Positions 62,221-64,000 of a stretch of DNA of 64,000 nt are shown here, piece after piece. Each line of letters opens with the position of its first letter. The first letter of the stretch is position 1. The DNA is taken from NCBI RefSeq assembly GCF_051020955.1, contig NW_027476280.1, positions 186,001-250,000 on the forward strand, in the 5' to 3' direction. A program made the position numbers and the translations under genes. Source of the stretch: Megalopta genalis (lineage: Eukaryota > Arthropoda > Insecta > Hymenoptera > Halictidae). A model generated the notes under the pieces. It searched no databases, had not been told where the DNA came from, and saw nothing but the letters and a program-made list of their open reading frames with translations.

Positions 62221-64000
62221 ATGCGAAACACATTATTTAGCTGCAAATCAGTGCGAAGTAGAAGGCTCGGGTTCAAATCAATGCGATTCAAATGGTTCAT
62301 TTTAAATACTTGTGAAAGACATGAGTTAGCTTCAACTGCATGCGAAACACACGATTTAGCTTCAAATCAATGCGATGTAGTAGGTTCAGCTTCAAATCCA
62401 TGCGACACATATGATTTAGCTTCAAATACTCGCGATATAAGTGATATAGCTTCAAACGCTGGAGGAACAAACGAGGAAGCTTCAATTCCATGCGAAACAA
62501 ATGATTTAGCTTCAAATCAATGCGTAGTAGAAGGCTTAGCTTCAGATCCATGCGATACACAAGATTTAGCTTCAAATCAATGCGATGTAGTAGGTTCAGC
62601 TTCAAATCCATGCGATATAAGTTATATAGCTTCAAAAGCAGGAGGAACAAACGAGGTAGCTTCAATTCCATGCGAAACAAATGATTTAGCTTCAAATCAA
62701 TGCGAAGTAGAAGGCGTAGCTTCAAATCCATGCGAAACAAATGGTTTAGCTACAAATACTTGTGACATACATTATTTAGCTACAACTGCATGCGAAAATA
62801 ACGAGTTAGCTTCAAATCCATGCGAAACACACGATTTATCTTCAAATCAATGCGATGTAGAAGGCTTAGCTTCAAATCCATGCGAAACAAATGGTTTAGC
62901 TAGAAATGCTTGTGATATACATTATTTAGCTACAACTGCATGTGAAACAAACGAGTTAGCTTCAAATCCATGCGAAACACACTATTTAGCTTCAAATCAA
63001 TGCGATGTAGAAGGTTTAGCTTCAAATCCATGCGAAACACATTATTTAGCTGCAAATCAGTGCGAAGTAGAAGGTTCAGGTTCAAATCCATGCGATTCAA
63101 ATGGTTCATCTTCAAATACTTGTGAAAGACATGATTTAGCTTCAATTCCATGCGAAACAAATGATTTAGCTTCAAATCAATGCGAAGTAGAAGGCTTAGC
63201 TTCAAATCCATGCGATACACATGATTTAGCTTCGAATACTAGCTATATAAGTGATGTAGATTCAACTGCAGGCGAACCGAACGAGTTAGCTTCAAATCCA
63301 TGCGAAACACATTCTCTAGCTGCAAACCAATGCGATGTAGAAGGATTAGTTTCAAATCCATTCGAAAAACATGATTTGTCTACAAATCAATACGATGTAG
63401 AAGAATTAGCTTCAAATCCATTCGTAACAATTGATTTAGATCAAATACTTGCGATATAAGCGATGTAGATTCAACTGCATGCGCAACGAACGAGTTAGCT
63501 TCAAATCCATGCGAAACACATGATTTAGCTGCAAATCAATGCGATGTAGAAGGTTTAGCCTCAAATCCATGGGAAACAAATGATTTAGCTTCAGATGCTT
63601 GCGACATAAGTGATACAGCTTCAAATGCTGACGAAACAAACGGGTTAGCTTCAACTCCATGCGAAACACACGATTTAGGTTCAAATCAATAAGATGTAGT
63701 AGGTTTAGCTTTAAGTCAATGCGATGTAGAATGTTTAGCTTCAAATCCATGCGACACAAATGATTTAGCGTTAGATACTTGCGATACAAGGGATATAGCT
63801 TCAAATGCAGGGGAAACAAACGAGTTAGCTTGAAGTCCATGCGAAACACATGATTTAGCTGCAAATCAATGCGATGTATAAGATTTCGCTTCAAATCCAT
63901 GCGAAACAAATGATTTAGCATCAAATCAATTCGAAGTACAAGGCTAAGATTCAAATCCATGCGAAACAAATGGCTTAGCTACAAATACTTGTGATATACG
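62221..64000. repeat. 2128-bp higher-order repeat, copy 2 (runs off the window)
   Basis: This is a tandem copy of 60093-62220. Matching is close until about 63870, after which a TATAAGATTTCG variant and a loss of monomers relative to copy 1 are seen. The remainder lies beyond the window. Confidence 0.8.

Larger units (their letters stand above)
58105..64000. repeat. 30-bp tandem satellite array, right block
   Basis: This is the monomer family right of the second element. Positions 58105 to about 60585 copy 34865-37345 at a constant offset of 23240 bases. From about 60093 a 2128-bp higher-order unit begins that is tandemly repeated. The array continues off the right edge. Confidence 0.97.

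Noticed and set aside
1..64000. Telomeric TTAGG repeats, since TTTAGC occurs in every monomer
   Set aside because: The motif appears once per 30 bp as part of a longer monomer and never as consecutive TTAGG units.
1..64000. Known repeat protein family (mucin, silk, antifreeze or leucine-rich repeat) for the decapeptide
   Set aside because: I see Cys every ten residues, but no signal peptide, unique terminal domain, intron signal or match I recognise. Assigning a family would be a guess.

Overview
This 64-kb window is almost entirely one satellite-like tandem array with a 30-bp monomer. It fills 1-29713, 34865-52953 and 58105-64000 and runs off both ends. The only other content is two copies of one decayed LTR retrotransposon, at 29714-34864 and 52954-58104. 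I see no ordinary host gene, tRNA, rRNA or prokaryotic feature. The retrotransposon is Ty3/gypsy. A primer-binding site matching the 3' end of eukaryotic tRNA-Trp and a CHCC Gag zinc knuckle point to the CsRn1 clade, and a TCAGTT initiator lies in the LTR. Together with the heterochromatin-like array, this suggests an arthropod, probably an insect. I cannot name the species from the sequence.

Array structure. Each monomer has a near-invariant core of about 20 bases followed by about 10 variable bases. Because 30 is divisible by 3 and the consensus has no stop in two of the six frames, long open frames appear on both strands. The + strand reads as decapeptides such as SNPCETHDLA and SNQCDVEGLA; the - strand reads as MDLKLNHVFR-like decapeptides. 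Both are cut by stops and indels, so I treat them as properties of the satellite and not as proven genes. Monomer variants follow a recurring order, giving higher-order repeats (150 bp, 1.2 kb, 2.1-2.5 kb, 10 kb and about 23.5 kb).

Layout. 1 to about 3070: 2.2-kb-class higher-order repeats. About 3071-13059 and 13060-23045: two nearly identical 10-kb units. About 23046-29713: more divergent array. 29714-34864: retrotransposon copy 1. 34865-37344: array. About 37345-60585: a second copy of everything from about 13660 to 37344, including the retrotransposon with the same junctions and the same inactivating lesions, but with several in-phase array deletions. About 60093-64000: a 2128-bp tandem higher-order repeat.

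History as inferred: one retrotransposon inserted into the array and decayed through stops and frameshifts in gag and pol. A unit of about 23.5 kb containing it was then duplicated in tandem, and the first 10 kb of that unit was duplicated again very recently. Two stretches (about 14.75-15.2 kb and 45.4-49.3 kb) carry clusters of single-base indels that look more like unpolished consensus than biology.
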